From positions 1 to 64,000 of the forward strand of contig JAIXRW010000044.1 in assembly GCA_027484985.1 (NCBI GenBank): a stretch of DNA of 64,000 nt. Reading direction: 5' to 3'. This DNA comes from Rhodobacter sp. GTDB taxonomy: Bacteria > Pseudomonadota > Alphaproteobacteria > Rhodobacterales > Rhodobacteraceae. The notes below the pieces were generated by a model. That model was not told the origin of the DNA. It made no database searches and saw only the letters and a program-made list of their open reading frames with translations. Positions within the stretch are counted from its first letter, which is position 1, and every line of letters starts with the position of its first letter. Position numbers and translations under genes: made by a program. Positions 63,567 to 64,000 of this stretch are shown one piece after another.

Positions 63567-64000
63567 GCCGGCCTGACCCCGCCTTCTGGAACGGGCGGCC
63601 GGTGCTGCTGACCGGCCATACCGGGTTCAAGGGCGCATGGGCCGCGCGGATGCTGGCCGCGCTTGGGGCAAGGGTGACGGGTTACAGCCTTGACCCTGCG
63701 CCGGGGCCATCGGCCTTTGGGCTGGCGCGGGTGGCGGCGGGGCTGGCGGGCGATCTGCGCGCCGATCTGCGCGACGGGGCGCGGATGCGGGCGGCGGTGG
63801 CGGGGCTGGCGGGGCCGCGGACGGTGGTGCTGCACATGGCGGCGCAGGCCATCGTGTCGGAAGGGTTCCGCGATCCGGCGGCGACATGGGGTGCCAATGT
63901 GGCGGGCACGCTGGGCGTGCTGGATGCGCTGCGCGGGTCGGGCTGTGCGGCGGTGGTCATCGTCACCTCGGACAAGGTCTATGCCAATCCGGGGCCGGGG
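63560..64000 (+). CDS. rfbG: CDP-glucose 4,6-dehydratase (5' part)
   Basis: The window ends inside this gene; 147 codons are present. It has the SDR cofactor motif LLTGHTGFKGAW, HMAAQAIVSEGFRDP and TSDKVYAN, which are typical of RfbG. The enzyme turns CDP-glucose into CDP-4-keto-6-deoxyglucose. ATG 63560 lies inside the end of rfbF, so the two are tightly coupled. Confidence 0.92.
   Translation, partial: MVSRPDPAFWNGRPVLLTGHTGFKGAWAARMLAALGARVTGYSLDPAPGPSAFGLARVAAGLAGDLRADLRDGARMRAAVAGLAGPRTVVLHMAAQAIVSEGFRDPAATWGANVAGTLGVLDALRGSGCAAVVIVTSDKVYANPGPG

Noticed and set aside
1-64000. tRNA, rRNA, CRISPR array, IS element or prophage
   Set aside because: No cloverleaf-like gene, regularly spaced repeats, transposase, integrase or phage structural gene was recognised.

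Overview
The window is a gene-dense, high-GC chromosomal segment whose gene content points to the Rhodobacteraceae (Alphaproteobacteria). The clearest markers are a rpoZ-rsh-DUF2062-pdxJ-acpS-lepB-rnc-era-DUF1491-recO cluster, three tandem def genes with fmt, and an opgG-opgI-opgH-opgC cluster like the one described in Rhodobacter sphaeroides. Genes are short-spaced, often overlap by ATGA or GTGA, and use CTG and GCC-type codons heavily. I saw no tRNA, rRNA, CRISPR array, insertion sequence or prophage.

Layout. 1-2100: the end of an unidentified gene, dapD (lysine/peptidoglycan precursor) and a divergent LOG-family gene. 2277-5831: a large exported protein with four cadherin-like and four PKD-like domains and a C-terminal beta-barrel. 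5849-11971: a YcaQ-type glycosylase, a CPA2 antiporter, an FAD oxidoreductase divergent from mnmD, and two tandem EamA exporters. 11952-21545: the conserved minus-strand housekeeping block (recO back to folK), interrupted by an opposite-strand thermonuclease gene. 21687-27125: NYN protein, YcxB-like protein, ispH, DUF1905, DUF3429, rnhA, TRIC channel, DHFR-like protein and a TetR-like regulator. 27134-29539: fmt with three def paralogues, one lacking key catalytic residues. 29751-35183: a MalY/PatB-type lyase, a small unknown, cobC-cbiB, a lytic transglycosylase and a MOSC protein. 35283-42923: a small partner gene, smc and a fused 5-oxoprolinase. 43069-51242: a UGM-like flavoprotein, GtrA, the osmoregulated periplasmic glucan operon and an aldo/keto reductase. 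51480-60281: a five-PAS hybrid kinase, a FadJ-type enzyme, a photolyase-like flavoprotein, an SBF-like transporter and a GS-like ligase. 60502-64000: a TPR-GT41 glycosyltransferase followed by rfbF and the start of rfbG (CDP-sugar synthesis).

The intergenic DNA is the least explained part. There are three kinds of structured repeat: two copies of an approximately 72-bp nested palindrome with GTCATCCCCGC ends; three copies of an approximately 70-bp two-hairpin element with a conserved GAGTATTTG tail, plus one tail-to-tail variant; and, between smc and the oxoprolinase gene, four perfect 23-nt hairpins whose arms differ but stay complementary. The last is the strongest candidate for an undescribed element.
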